Positions 1-9,401 are shown, numbered from the stretch's first letter. The stretch: 38,733 nucleotides of DNA from Deltaproteobacteria bacterium (GCA_019308995.1 JAFDHD010000017.1:1-38733); one strand, 5' to 3'. The notes: a model not told the origin generated them from the letters alone. Program-made: numbers and translations.

Positions 1-524
1 GCCAGGTAAACTGCCTTTTCTATTCGCCCTGGCGCGTCTGAGGGTTGGATGCTTTGCACTATCCTTTTGAGGTGCTTTTTATCATCTGAAAAGGGAGATC
101 TTAAAAAGGGCTTGCTGCCAGCCTCAATAATAAGCATCCGGCTGTCTTTTGGAAGCTCATCAATGAGCTTGAGCGCTTCTTCCCTGGCTCGGTCAAACCT
201 GATTCCTGAGGCTGTAAGGGTCTTCATGCTGGCACTCGAGTCCAGGACCAGGATCGCGTCTCCTTTTATTTGAGAGGTATATAACCATACAGGCCTGGCC
301 AAGGCAAAAGCGGCCAGTATTACGGCTAGAATCTGGAGCAAAAGAGGCAGGTTCCTAAGAACCCTTTGAATACGAACCCCCCCTCTTTTTTCCTTCAAAA
401 CGGCGCGCCATAAGAAGAGGTTTGTGACATCAACCTGTTTCGGCTTGGGTTTCAGGCTGTGGATTAAAATGAGAATCGGGATTAGGCCCAAAACCAGCAG
501 CGCGCTTGGATTTAACAGTTGCAT
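1..524 (-). CDS. BatA-like vWA-domain membrane protein, partial (3' end outside window)
   Basis: The reading frame starts at ATG 522-524 and stays open to the left edge, so only about 174 N-terminal residues are seen. The start reads MQLLNPSALLVLGLIPILIL, a hydrophobic segment typical of the N-terminal membrane domain of BatA/aerotolerance-type proteins. It is followed by a second hydrophobic stretch (LLLQILAVILAAFALARPVW), then the start of a von Willebrand A fold with the metal-ion-dependent adhesion motif D-S-S-A-S (AILVLDSSASMKT). It lies 27 bases downstream of the DUF58 gene and is the last visible member of the MoxR operon. By family knowledge such proteins sit in the inner membrane with the vWA domain on one face and work with MoxR ATPases. 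The exact function is unknown. Confidence 0.85.
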   Translation of the reverse strand, partial: MQLLNPSALLVLGLIPILILIHSLKPKPKQVDVTNLFLWRAVLKEKRGGVRIQRVLRNLPLLLQILAVILAAFALARPVWLYTSQIKGDAILVLDSSASMKTLTASGIRFDRAREEALKLIDELPKDSRMLIIEAGSKPFLRSPFSDDKKHLKRIVQSIQPSDAPGRIEKAVYL

Positions 525-551
525 CTTAAGTCCCGGTCAGCATCCGTTTCT

Positions 552-1448
552 CTAATGAAAGAGCGTTCCTGTAGTCAGATAATCCAGCAGGAAATCCTCA
601 AAGGGGACACCCGTATCGGAAAGATAGTAGTCAATTCCGTTCTTGTAACACAGCTCCCTGATATTGTTCAAAAAACTGCTCATCTTTTGGCGATAAAGCG
701 TGAGTAATTCCTCATTCAGGGTAATTTTTTTTGTTTCTCCAGTTTCCAATTCTCTTAAAGTCAGGTATCCGTTATAACCAGGAAACAGCTCCTCGGGATC
801 GAGCATATGAACCACGGTTATATCGAACTTTCTATACCTAAGCGCCTCCAGACCCTTTTCAACCCCATTGGGATCTAAAAGATCGCTTAAGATAATGGCA
901 ATGCCCGGCCGCTTGCAGGTGAGAGCATATTCACTGAGACATGAGTTAAGGTCTGTTTTGCCTTCCGGTTTCAGGGAAAGCAGGTATTTGAGTATGGAGA
1001 GGTAAACTTTTTTACCTCTTTCAGGCGGCTTTGAGTCGCCAAGTGTATGGCTGAAAGCGGTCACGCCGACCCGGTCCAGGTTTGCCAGACCGATATAACT
1101 CAAAGCGGCTGCAACTTTTTTAGCGTAAATCTCTTTCGAAGGGTTACCCGCTCTCATGGAACGGCTCATGTCAAGGAGGATATGAATGTTCAGCTCCTCC
1201 TCAGAACGGAATAATTTTACAAAGAGTTTATCCAGGCGACCATACACGTTCCAATCAATGTACCGGAAATCGTCCCCGACCTGATACTTGCGGTAGTCAA
1301 GAAATTCAAGGCTAGCCCCACTCCGCCAGGACCTGTGTTCCCCCTTGCTCGGCCCTTTTATCCCTTGCTGAGCAAGTATCTTCAGCTTTTCCAGCCTTCT
1401 TAAAAAATCTTCATCTAGGAAAGATTCAACGTCTGTTTCTACTGCCAT
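552..1448 (-). CDS. DUF58 domain protein with vWA-like metal site
   Basis: A soluble protein of 298 residues. The DUF58 signature is clear around residues 50-80 (LDYRKYQVGDDFRYIDWNVY), followed by L-F-V-K-L-F-R and the MIDAS-like D93-M-S-R-S97 in LLDMSRSM, typical of the vWA-related part of this family. DUF58 proteins are nearly always encoded beside MoxR ATPases and are thought to be their cytoplasmic partners or substrates; the molecular task is not known. It lies between the MoxR gene (118-base gap, the widest in this operon) and the BatA-like gene. The ATG start agrees with the usual family N-terminus of a short acidic leader before the LEKLKI helix. Confidence 0.93.
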   Translation of the reverse strand: MAVETDVESFLDEDFLRRLEKLKILAQQGIKGPSKGEHRSWRSGASLEFLDYRKYQVGDDFRYIDWNVYGRLDKLFVKLFRSEEELNIHILLDMSRSMRAGNPSKEIYAKKVAAALSYIGLANLDRVGVTAFSHTLGDSKPPERGKKVYLSILKYLLSLKPEGKTDLNSCLSEYALTCKRPGIAIILSDLLDPNGVEKGLEALRYRKFDITVVHMLDPEELFPGYNGYLTLRELETGETKKITLNEELLTLYRQKMSSFLNNIRELCYKNGIDYYLSDTGVPFEDFLLDYLTTGTLFH

Positions 1449-1566
1449 GGACCAATCCGTTAATCTGTATTTATGAGAGGGACGAGACTATCCATCCATT
1501 CACGTCACGGAGTTACTTCTTTGTAGCGCCTGTCCAGAGTAATGGCGAACAGCTAGACCCCAGGCT

Positions 1567-2568
1567 TTAAACACGCACTTTTTCGGGTACGCCATTTAAA
1601 ATATCGTCTATGATGTCATCCTCGTTGATCCCTTCAGCCTCTCCTCTAAGATTTAGAATAATGCGATGCCTCAGAGCCGGTTTGGCCGCCGCCCTGATAT
1701 CTTCAAGGGAAGCGTTATAGCGCCCCTGAAACAAGGCCCGCACTTTGCCAGCTAAAACCAGGGTTTGCACTCCCCGGGGGCTTGCGCCATAGCGAACGTA
1801 TTTTTTAGTCCTTTCGATCGAGGCATGGTCATCCGGATGGCTGGCCAAAACGAGCCTGATGGCGTAATTTTTTACATGCAAGGCGATGGGTACCTGTCTG
1901 ACCAGTTTTTTCATTTGAAGGATCGAGTCGGAATCAACGACCTTATTTAATTCCGGCTGGTAGTCTTCTGTTGTTTTTTCAATTATTTCTTCAAGCTGAT
2001 CCGAAGTCGGGTACTCGATCTTGAGCTTGAAGAAGAAACGATCAATCTGAGCCTCTGGCAGGGGGTAAGTCCCTTCCATTTCCAGGGGGTTCTGAGTCGC
2101 CAACACGATAAAAGGCGGCTCTAAAGGGTATTCTCTACCAAAAATCGTAACCCTTTCTTCCTGCATGGCCTCAAGAAGGGCAGATTGAGTTTTAGGGGTG
2201 GCCCGGTTGATTTCGTCAGCCAGAATGACTTGGCCAAATATCGGCCCTTTAAAAAACTCGAAATAACGATTTCCCTGTTCATCCTGGTTCACGATATTCG
2301 TGCCCAGGATATCCGCGGGCATTAGATCGGGAGTGAATTGAATCCGGGAATACTTCAAGTCAAGAACCTGACTCAATGTCTTCACGATCAGGGTTTTACC
2401 CAGTCCAGGCACGCCTTCAACCAAGGCATGACCTCCACAGAGCAGGCAGACAAGGATATTTTCGATGAGTGAGGTCTGCCCGACAATTATCTTGGAAAGC
2501 TCGTCAGTGATGAGGTTAAAATTCTGTATTATTAAGTCAGCTTTTTCAATTGGTGTCGCTTTTTCCAT
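1567..2568 (-). CDS. MoxR family AAA+ ATPase
   Basis: An ATPase of 333 residues, the usual MoxR length. Walker A is E51-GVPGLGKT59, Walker B is VILADE at 114-119 followed by INRATPKTQSALLEAMQE (pore/second-region-of-homology helix), and sensor 1 is LATQN at 156-160. The C-terminal lid holds the family sequence YGASPRG. MoxR proteins are chaperone-like ATPases that act on partner proteins carrying vWA domains; the DUF58 and BatA-like products encoded just downstream are the obvious partners. The ATG lies inside the end of the preceding gene (23-base overlap), which suggests translational coupling, with AAGGATGG as the ribosome site. Confidence 0.96.
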   Translation of the reverse strand: MEKATPIEKADLIIQNFNLITDELSKIIVGQTSLIENILVCLLCGGHALVEGVPGLGKTLIVKTLSQVLDLKYSRIQFTPDLMPADILGTNIVNQDEQGNRYFEFFKGPIFGQVILADEINRATPKTQSALLEAMQEERVTIFGREYPLEPPFIVLATQNPLEMEGTYPLPEAQIDRFFFKLKIEYPTSDQLEEIIEKTTEDYQPELNKVVDSDSILQMKKLVRQVPIALHVKNYAIRLVLASHPDDHASIERTKKYVRYGASPRGVQTLVLAGKVRALFQGRYNASLEDIRAAAKPALRHRIILNLRGEAEGINEDDIIDDILNGVPEKVRV

Positions 2569-4048
2569 TTTTTTCCATCCTTAACCCGATAGACAGGAAA
2601 TAATTTTTTATGTATTCTCGATAATTCAAAGGGATATCTTCTTTTAGCAGGACATTTTCCAGCTCCTGTCGGTAAGATCTGATTACCTCTTCCTCTCTTA
2701 ATTTTGCCTTGGCGATTGTCGGAAGGGAGCGGACATGAATATTATATCGTTCTCCCGGGCCTTCAACGCCCTTATCTTTAAGCGCCGGGCTTTTTGAGCT
2801 TTTGATTTCGTAAGGAGTTTTCTTTTCACCGTCGGCCTTGCCTCGGCCGGCGGTAAAGGTCTCTTCCTCATCTAGCGCTGGTCTATCTTTTTCGGGTTTC
2901 ATATCATCAGGCCGGTCTTTGCCTGAAGAGATTGAAGTTACTTTCTTGCGTTCTTCTCCACCAACCTCAGATGCGGCCAGAGCCTGCTCTGATGAAGTAT
3001 CTTGATTTGTAGTTTTCTCGGAAACTTGAGCCACAAAGACGTCCTTTTTGGCTTCAGACGATGATTGGCCTTTGTCAGGTATGGCTGACATCACCTCATT
3101 CATAGTCTCGTCAAGAAACTGTTCGAGCTTCTGGGTGCGATCCAGATTTGAAAGCTCCTGAGACAGGGAAGCTGGGACCCCCTGTTCAAATGCCTGTTTG
3201 ATCTGCTTTTTTAACTCTTTAACTTGATTTGGCGCTACCTTGTCCTCCCCAAGGTTTTTAAACCCCGGTGTACCGGAGATGTCTCCCAAGCTGAGTTCGG
3301 CTTCGAGCTGGCGGGCAAGCCGGATCTTCTCGGCCCCAGCCTCTTTAATCAGCTCATTGAGGGACTCAAGCAGCCTTCTTTTGGTCATCCTCTGGGCCTT
3401 AAGCTCCCTGGCAAGCTCTTCCATCCGTTGGTAGATATCCTCTCTAGACCTTTTCTTTTCCTTCCTGGCCGCTCGCTTTTCCAGCTTTGAATATTTCTCC
3501 AATTTCAGGCCGATCTGTTTGAGCTTTTCTTGACCGGCCAGGTCTGGCGGTGAAGATGTTGGACTGAAGTCAACAAGAAGGAGAGCAATTATCACCGCGA
3601 TGAAAAACGGAATTAATATATGAATCCGGGAAAATTTCCTGGGGAATATAGGGTCCGGTTTGATCAATTCAATAAAGGAACTCGCCTGCTCAATCAACAG
3701 GTCCACAAAAATGGATTTGCGCCCAAGCTGGTGGCATTCATAGGCCGTGCTCAATCTATCTTTCAACCCAAATCGAGCGTCAATCTCGATCAGCTCGTGC
3801 ATGAAGCTTTTTCTTGTTCTAATTACAAAGAGCAGTGAAAAGGCAAAAGAGAATAAAACAAGAAGCGCATAGATTGAATTTCCATACCACTGCAGTAATC
3901 CGAACCTTTGCACAGCGAGGGAAAAAGCGGTGAGGAGCAAAGAAAGCATAAGGGTCGTCAGGACGAGGCGTTTAACTTCCCTTTTGATCATCCGCCTTTG
4001 AAGCTTGGAAATATGATTTATAAATTGGTGATTCGTTTTAGTGTTCAT
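2546..4048 (-). CDS. Membrane-anchored coiled-coil protein of the MoxR operon
   Basis: A 500-residue protein of no firmly recognised family, resembling DUF4175-type proteins in layout. Hydrophobic segments lie at about residues 28-46, 57-77 and 142-160. Between the second and third is the phrase DARFGLKDRLSTAYE, characteristic of such proteins. After the third segment comes a long charged, helix-forming stretch (about 175-300, many K, E, R and L in heptad-like order), then a low-complexity region rich in S, E, K and D (about 330-430) and a short conserved-looking C-terminus. It overlaps the upstream six-helix gene by 4 bases (ATGA) and the MoxR gene by 23, so the three are likely made together. 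Role inferred: membrane scaffold for the MoxR/vWA assembly. Function unproven. Confidence 0.8.
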   Translation of the reverse strand: MNTKTNHQFINHISKLQRRMIKREVKRLVLTTLMLSLLLTAFSLAVQRFGLLQWYGNSIYALLVLFSFAFSLLFVIRTRKSFMHELIEIDARFGLKDRLSTAYECHQLGRKSIFVDLLIEQASSFIELIKPDPIFPRKFSRIHILIPFFIAVIIALLLVDFSPTSSPPDLAGQEKLKQIGLKLEKYSKLEKRAARKEKKRSREDIYQRMEELARELKAQRMTKRRLLESLNELIKEAGAEKIRLARQLEAELSLGDISGTPGFKNLGEDKVAPNQVKELKKQIKQAFEQGVPASLSQELSNLDRTQKLEQFLDETMNEVMSAIPDKGQSSSEAKKDVFVAQVSEKTTNQDTSSEQALAASEVGGEERKKVTSISSGKDRPDDMKPEKDRPALDEEETFTAGRGKADGEKKTPYEIKSSKSPALKDKGVEGPGERYNIHVRSLPTIAKAKLREEEVIRSYRQELENVLLKEDIPLNYREYIKNYFLSIGLRMEKNGKSDTN

Positions 4049-4797
4049 TTCCTTTTTGCCTTGTTATGCCTGATCATAACCTGATTTGCCAGTGTCAGGA
4101 GCAGGATAACACATGTGACGATCATCATGTAATACCCATAAGCGTTGATTGAAGATCGAGGTAAAAGCTCTTGACCCTGATAAAAGGCATAAATAAGGAA
4201 GACGGGATTAATGAAAGAGGCAAAAACCGCAGTAACGAAAAGGAAAAAAATCAAGAACCCCCGGCTTAAGAGATAGCCAAGAAAACTCCATTTTCCGAAA
4301 ACAAGATACATCAGGAACGCAAACAGGCGGCACAGGAGTGAAGCGGTAAAAAGAACGGTTAGAACCTTAAAGAACACGGACATGGATATTCCTGAAACAG
4401 CAGCGGAAACAATCAGGAGCGGGAGCACAATCAGCAGTAAGAATATGGAATGGAGTATGAAGGCGGCCAGTCCATAAGAAAAGAAATTATGTTCCTCCTC
4501 GAGGGTGATTACTCCTTCATAACCCAGCCTGGAAAAATAATCTTTTGCGAACATCTCACCGCGCCCGCAGCGAAGACCCAGGTACGAGTTAATAAGGAGC
4601 GCGGCCACAAAGACTCCCAAGAAATTCAGCGGAATCTTATGCCCTTGAAAATAAGTGAAGAGATCTTTGGTGGGCCAGAAGATGAGCAGTATCAAGCCAA
4701 GGATCCAGATGCTGTTGAAGCTCACTGATAACATCAGCGGCGAAAAGAACGGGGCCAGAGATTTTTCAGTGTCGTTTGTCAGGTAATCAAACTTCAT
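4045..4797 (-). CDS. Polytopic membrane protein of the MoxR operon, unknown function
   Basis: A 250-residue integral membrane protein that I do not recognise as a named family. About six hydrophobic segments are visible, near residues 23-41, 56-74, 108-133, 141-168, 178-206 and 219-238. A polar loop after the second segment carries charged residues (RCGRGEMFAKDYFSRLGYEG), and the tail is basic (HNKAKRK). The start is an ATG preceded by AAGGA at good spacing. The stop overlaps the next start by four bases. Polytopic partners are common in MoxR operons but their roles are not established; a membrane platform for the vWA proteins is an inference from context only. Confidence 0.8.
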   Translation of the reverse strand: MKFDYLTNDTEKSLAPFFSPLMLSVSFNSIWILGLILLIFWPTKDLFTYFQGHKIPLNFLGVFVAALLINSYLGLRCGRGEMFAKDYFSRLGYEGVITLEEEHNFFSYGLAAFILHSIFLLLIVLPLLIVSAAVSGISMSVFFKVLTVLFTASLLCRLFAFLMYLVFGKWSFLGYLLSRGFLIFFLFVTAVFASFINPVFLIYAFYQGQELLPRSSINAYGYYMMIVTCVILLLTLANQVMIRHNKAKRK

Positions 4798-4827
4798 CGT
4801 GAATCCTTGTTAACTCTTCCCTGTTGA

Positions 4828-6897
4828 TCATGGTCTTGCTTCCCCTGTTCTTTGAGGAATATGACTGCACATTCTGATTGTGGCAGACAATTCCGACCCT
4901 GAAAAAGCCTCGGGCGCAAGCCCTATCTTGATCTCTTGTTTATCAGTGCCTACCGGGATTTCCCACTCTAAAAGCGCCATGTTTCGATTGATGGCACGTC
5001 GTGCCTCCATGAGATGAATCGGTATTACGTCAGAGTTGATCCAGCCGGATAAATGAAGGATATCAGGTCTTGAGCCATATCGAGCATGGATCGAAAACAG
5101 AAGATCCTGCATGAGATTTTTCTGCATCTTTTCAAAAAATGTGCTGGGATTATTGGGGACAATAATTGCGGTTATGGATTCTGCTGCCTTGGGTACAAAT
5201 AAGCCTTTCCGTTCCAAACTCGATCTGGTGAGCTTCTTAGTGTATTTCTTATCAGGAGCAATGTCGCCGAAAAAGAAGAAGCGGCCGTCAAAATAAATCT
5301 GGCAATCAGTAATCAGGTGAGGGGTCATGTTTTCAACCTGGATGGTAAGGCCCTGTTCATCCTTAAACACCTCCCCGCGGATGGGGAAGTTCATCATGGT
5401 GTTAATTTTAAACAAACGATGAGACCATCTGTTTAGAGAAATCAGAACCGTCTGCCGCGCATTACTTTCATGTAAGGTTAAGCTGCGCACTGTTTCACTT
5501 TCATCCAATTTCGGTAAGATGGCGGTGACAGGATAAGGTTTTGAACCCAGACTTAACCGGTAATCTCCTTTTTGCAAGGAATACAGTCCTACAATCAATT
5601 TGCCTGAGGTGATTCCTTTTTGTTCCGCTACTTTCAAATGAAGAAAGCTATTATAAGAGAGGTCCTTGCGTGCAGTTTGATAAAAAAACAGCCAGTAACC
5701 TGCCAAAGAAAATATAACTATAATTGCTATAAGATAGCTGAGGTATTTCCGTCTTAAGGCCACTTTTTTTTCAATGCCGTGAAAAAGCACCTGAACGAAA
5801 ATAATGTAAAGCGCCAGCAAGGAAATAGCCCACAGAAAGCCTGGAAAATGAATCGGTATGCCTGAGATCATGGATGACAGAATCTGTCGTTCCTGAAGAT
5901 CGAACTCAAAATGATGGTTCGCAGGCTTCAAAGTCAGTATCTTGTTCCAAAAAGAGTGCCTCCCTGTCCAGTCGGCAAATGGAGGTCTCTGGTAATCAAA
6001 GGCTAAAAAAATAATTTTCCCGAGCCCAATTTCCTTCTGAATGATCACCGGAATATCATCCTTGATGGACAGCGCCTCTGCGGCCTCAATGTTTACCTTT
6101 GCGATTAAAAATGGCTCAGGGCTGGTAAGTATTTGACCACAAAATTCTTCTAGAGAATCAAGCTCAAAAATACGCTCAAATCCCAATATATTCAAGGGCA
6201 GAAGGCGCCTTGTCCTTGCTTCGAGAAATGCGCCGTAGTTAAGGCCGCTGGCAGTAACAACGTAGCCGCCTTTTCTAATCCATTCGGTTAAAGCGGTAAA
6301 TTGTCTCTCCCTTAGATTCTTCCACGCGCTGGCATGCAGAACCATCATCTCCACCCCGTCATACCCATACCAGGTTTCCGGGAGGAACTTTACGCGAGAG
6401 ACAATGGGCTGGACTGTATTGGGCAGCTTGGATAAAAAGTCCGGGGCAATTTTATTGCCTAATACCAGTACCAGGCCCCTGGTAGTGTACCGGGACCTGA
6501 GATTTATTGATGTAGACAGAATATCTTTCTGAGTGCTTTTAAACCTGATAAGCAGAGGATGGGTAAAGGAATCAATGAGGATGGTGAAGGAGTATAATTT
6601 CTTTGAACTTGTGGGAAGCTCAACATCCATGGAATAGACAGTATCATGAACGTCCCGATGGTACTCGCTTCCAGATGTCACCACCACTTCTAAAGTGCCA
6701 TTAATCGTCCGGCCGCTGTTTTCAAGAATTATATTCAAAGGGGTCCATTTGTTTAGCGGAACGAGACCGTTGAACCCAAGGAAATACTCCATGTGAATCG
6801 AGGCCGATAACGCCGACAGAGGCTGAAGCAGAATAATCAGGAAGAGAAGGGCGCAGGGGAATTTAAATAAATTGTTAAATATTCTATATTTGAACAT
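4828..6897 (-). CDS. Exported/membrane protein with amidotransferase-like fold, MoxR operon leader gene
   Basis: A 689-residue protein and the first gene of the operon. Residues 1-33 form a signal peptide or anchor (basic start, hydrophobic core, ALSAS). Residues about 35-340 lie outside the membrane and contain a beta-rich domain and then a Rossmann-like region (GLVLVLGNK; YDGVEMMVLHASAW; LTEWIRKGGYVVTASG). That region resembles class I glutamine amidotransferase-like domains often found in such operons; I see no catalytic Cys-His pair. Two membrane helices follow (about 353-373 and 387-406), with a second exported beta-rich domain to the C-terminus. The start ATG has only a weak ribosome site. 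A hairpin lies 30-52 bases upstream of it. Confidence 0.82.
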   Translation of the reverse strand: MFKYRIFNNLFKFPCALLFLIILLQPLSALSASIHMEYFLGFNGLVPLNKWTPLNIILENSGRTINGTLEVVVTSGSEYHRDVHDTVYSMDVELPTSSKKLYSFTILIDSFTHPLLIRFKSTQKDILSTSINLRSRYTTRGLVLVLGNKIAPDFLSKLPNTVQPIVSRVKFLPETWYGYDGVEMMVLHASAWKNLRERQFTALTEWIRKGGYVVTASGLNYGAFLEARTRRLLPLNILGFERIFELDSLEEFCGQILTSPEPFLIAKVNIEAAEALSIKDDIPVIIQKEIGLGKIIFLAFDYQRPPFADWTGRHSFWNKILTLKPANHHFEFDLQERQILSSMISGIPIHFPGFLWAISLLALYIIFVQVLFHGIEKKVALRRKYLSYLIAIIVIFSLAGYWLFFYQTARKDLSYNSFLHLKVAEQKGITSGKLIVGLYSLQKGDYRLSLGSKPYPVTAILPKLDESETVRSLTLHESNARQTVLISLNRWSHRLFKINTMMNFPIRGEVFKDEQGLTIQVENMTPHLITDCQIYFDGRFFFFGDIAPDKKYTKKLTRSSLERKGLFVPKAAESITAIIVPNNPSTFFEKMQKNLMQDLLFSIHARYGSRPDILHLSGWINSDVIPIHLMEARRAINRNMALLEWEIPVGTDKQEIKIGLAPEAFSGSELSATIRMCSHIPQRTGEARP

Positions 6898-7333
6898 TTT
6901 TTTCTATGTGCCAGGATGATACTAAAGCCGGGCTTCATTGTCACCCGGCCTAATCTCACACTATAGGATATCCCTGATAACTAAAATCGTCAATGGTCAT
7001 TTACTCTTCCAAAGTAAAAGGCGTACCCTTTGGTGTTCATTCTTCAGAAATAAAGACTGAGCCGGCCCATGGAAGCTTGGCCCGGACAGGTTCAAGCCCG
7101 GAATCATTTATAATTAGGAAATCCTGAGGTTTCCTGCTGAAGCAAACAAGGAGACAAGGTTACAATAACTTATAAAGGAACAAGGCTTTAAATCTCAGTC
7201 TAACGAAGTCAAGGTATGGATGAACCGAGGTTTAGGTAAAATATGTCTGGAATTCTTTTTAATTTGGCGTTAGAATCCTGTCTCACATCCAATCAAACGG
7301 CCGGAGGCCTGTTCGTGGAGGTTGTTAGAAAAA
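6898..7333. other. Divergent intergenic region (MoxR operon / ilvE)
   Basis: A 436-base gap between divergent genes with no convincing reading frame. It must hold the promoters of both transcription units, but no strong -35/-10 pair stands out. Two inverted repeats are visible: GCCGGG/CCCGGC at 6927-6949 (11-base loop), in the leader of the minus operon, and AGGAAA/TTTCCT around 7117-7136 on the ilvE side. GGTTCAAGCCC near 7089 looks like a tRNA T-loop, but no tRNA folds around it. Confidence 0.5.
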
Positions 7334-8407
7334 ATGGAAATTGAAGTTAATCTTCTCCCGTCTGAATCACGCAAAGAAAAGCCAGGAAGCGATGATGAAC
7401 TGAGTTTTGGAGATACCTTCAGTGATCATATGCTGATGGTGGATTACAAGGAAGGCCAGGGCTGGCACAATGCCCGCATCGTGCCTTATGAGGATCTTCG
7501 ACTTGACCCGGCGGCGATGTCCATTCATTACGCCCAGTCCCTCTTCGAAGGCCTTAAGTGCTATCGGAGAAAGGACGGCGGCCTCCAGCTCTTCAGGCCA
7601 CGGGATAATTTCAAGCGCTTAAACCAGTCTGCCTCCCGGTTGTGCATGCCTGAGTTAGATGTCGAGTTCGGCCTTTCATCACTTAAGGAGCTGATTCGGG
7701 TTGAGCAGGACTGGGTGCCCCGAAGCCGCGGCGCGTCACTCTATCTAAGGCCGACCATGCTGGCCACCGAACCGCACCTCGGCGTTAGACCGGCCAGGGA
7801 ATACCTCTACTTTGTCATTGTCGGGCCGGTTGGGGCCTATTACAAGGAAGGATTTAATCCGGTCAGGATCTTTGTCTCTGAGAAATATGTACGGGCGGTC
7901 CGCGGAGGCGTGGGCGATATCAAGGCCTCGGGCAACTACGCGGCCAGCCTCTATGCCGCTAAAGAGGCACAGGAGAAAGGCTTTACCCAGATACTCTGGC
8001 TCGACGCCGTGGAGCGTAAGTATGTTGAAGAAGTGGGGACCTCGAACATGTTCTTCCTGATAGAGGACGAACTAATCACTCCACCCTTAACCGGGAGCAT
8101 CCTGTCAGGCATTACCCGCCTGACCGTCCTGGATCTGGCCCGGGAATGGGGCGCATACAATGTAGTGGAGCGGCAAGTCAGCATAGATGAGGTTATGGCC
8201 AAGGCAAAGGACGGGCGTTTGAAAGAAGCGTTTGCCTCAGGCACAGCCGTGGTCATCTCGCCGGTGAGCGAGGTTTTTTATAAAGGTGAGATGGTCCAGA
8301 TTGGTAACGGCCAGACCGGCCCGCTAGCTCGTAAACTCTTCGATGAAATCACGGCTATTCAATACGGTGGTAAGCAAGATACCCACGGCTGGATCGAAGA
8401 AATCTGA
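7334..8407 (+). CDS. ilvE: Branched-chain amino acid aminotransferase
   Basis: A class IV PLP-dependent aminotransferase that interconverts Leu, Ile and Val with their 2-oxo acids, using 2-oxoglutarate/glutamate; it acts in the cytoplasm. With the ATG at 7334 the protein has 357 residues, the usual length of the long (type II) BCAT group. Seen: SIHYAQSLFEGLKCYR (63-78), LYLRPTMLAT (137-146), and the PLP lysine K197 in GDIKASGNYAAS, followed by WLDAVERKYVEEVGTSNMFF. ATG 7334 is preferred over the in-frame TTG at 7322, which would sit directly on the GTGGAGG ribosome site (7316-7321). It is a single-gene unit ending at the hairpin terminator at 8419-8443. Confidence 0.96.
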   Translation: MEIEVNLLPSESRKEKPGSDDELSFGDTFSDHMLMVDYKEGQGWHNARIVPYEDLRLDPAAMSIHYAQSLFEGLKCYRRKDGGLQLFRPRDNFKRLNQSASRLCMPELDVEFGLSSLKELIRVEQDWVPRSRGASLYLRPTMLATEPHLGVRPAREYLYFVIVGPVGAYYKEGFNPVRIFVSEKYVRAVRGGVGDIKASGNYAASLYAAKEAQEKGFTQILWLDAVERKYVEEVGTSNMFFLIEDELITPPLTGSILSGITRLTVLDLAREWGAYNVVERQVSIDEVMAKAKDGRLKEAFASGTAVVISPVSEVFYKGEMVQIGNGQTGPLARKLFDEITAIQYGGKQDTHGWIEEI

Positions 8408-8418
8408 TGATGAATCAG

Positions 8419-8443
8419 GGGGAGTCTTTGATAAGAACTCCCC
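8419..8443. terminator. Bidirectional hairpin terminator between ilvE and the S24 repressor gene
   Basis: GGGGAGT (8419-8425) pairs with ACTCCCC (8437-8443). CTT/AAG extends the stem after a one-base bulge, leaving a TGAT loop. The plus strand continues with ATATTTCTCT. It lies between two convergent genes, so it can serve both. Confidence 0.75.
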
Positions 8444-8489
8444 ATATTTCTCTACATTATACCCCTAAAAATTTGCGAATAAACCTCAA

Positions 8490-9401
8490 TCAAAGGGTGA
8501 TAGATATAACCTTTTCCAGTAAGATCAGCTCGTCTTCATCCTTGACCATATCTCCATAATCAGGATTTAGGGAGCGCAAGATAATCTGATCATTACGAAA
8601 AAGGACCATCTTCACCCAGGCGTTATAATCCTGGTCCTTGAAAATGACATAATCACCGTGCCTCACTTCCTCCCGGCTCTCAGGTTTGACAAAAAGAGTG
8701 GCGCCATCTTTGAGGTAAGGGAACATGGAGTCTCCCCGAACCCGGACGGCATAAATCTTCTCGGCCAGCTTCGGGTCAATTCCAGGAGGCAGCTCCACCT
8801 TCTCCAATCCGTCTCCAGCTTCAAAACCCCCATCAGTCCACTGAAAAGGTTCGCCGGCACTGACATGAGAAATGACAGGGACAGTATAACGATAAGGCAG
8901 GGGACCCAGTAATAGATCAGAAGGGCTGGAAAGCGCTTCAGTCCAGAATTCATGGACTCGTTCCTCGATTTCCTTGACCAGGTTGCAATAAGGTTCTTTC
9001 TGGATCTGTTCAGGGTCGGCAATGATGATTTTAAGGCCGCGTTTAATGGCTTCCTCAACCTGAGCCGCCACCACGCTAGGGTGCAGCACCTCGTCAACCG
9101 GTCCGTTAATTTCACCCCGGGCTCTGGCTTGCGAGTAAGCCTTGAAAGCCTTTTCATAGAGGTTGATGACCTCATCGTCCTCGCTATTTCGCTCCTTGAG
9201 TGCCACCAGGAGGAAAAAGAAGGGGTCAAGTCCCAGGGCCACAGCCATTTTAAGCACGACCGAGTCTTTGGGGATTTTGCCAAAGTTTTCCATGTCTGCG
9301 ACATAAGTTCCAGTCACACCGGCCAGATGTCCGAGCTTTTTTTGCGAGAGGCTAAGCTCCATTCGTTTTCTTTTCACCACTTCTCCAAAGGTCTCAGTCA
9401 T
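8490..9401 (-). CDS. LexA/CI-type repressor: XRE helix-turn-helix plus S24 self-cleavage domain
   Basis: A 303-residue protein. Residues about 5-60 form an XRE-type helix-turn-helix (LSLSQKKLGHLAGVTGTYVADMEN). A linker of about 110 residues follows, longer than usual. The C-terminal S24 domain has an Ala182-Gly183 cleavage site in ISHVSAGEPF, catalytic Ser225 in VRGDSMFPYL and Lys264 in AWVKMV. All three elements of RecA-stimulated self-cleavage are therefore present, as in LexA and phage CI. It should bind DNA as a dimer and be inactivated on DNA damage (family knowledge; not shown here). The likely operator is the TACAACAA/TTGTTGTA palindrome at 9495-9510, with a half site over its own promoter at 9439-9446. 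ATG 9401 has AGAGG upstream. Confidence 0.93.
   Translation of the reverse strand: MTETFGEVVKRKRMELSLSQKKLGHLAGVTGTYVADMENFGKIPKDSVVLKMAVALGLDPFFFLLVALKERNSEDDEVINLYEKAFKAYSQARARGEINGPVDEVLHPSVVAAQVEEAIKRGLKIIIADPEQIQKEPYCNLVKEIEERVHEFWTEALSSPSDLLLGPLPYRYTVPVISHVSAGEPFQWTDGGFEAGDGLEKVELPPGIDPKLAEKIYAVRVRGDSMFPYLKDGATLFVKPESREEVRHGDYVIFKDQDYNAWVKMVLFRNDQIILRSLNPDYGDMVKDEDELILLEKVISITL

Noticed and set aside
7085-7105. tRNA-like T-loop GGTTCAAGCCC
   Set aside because: No matching T-stem, anticodon arm or acceptor stem can be formed around it.
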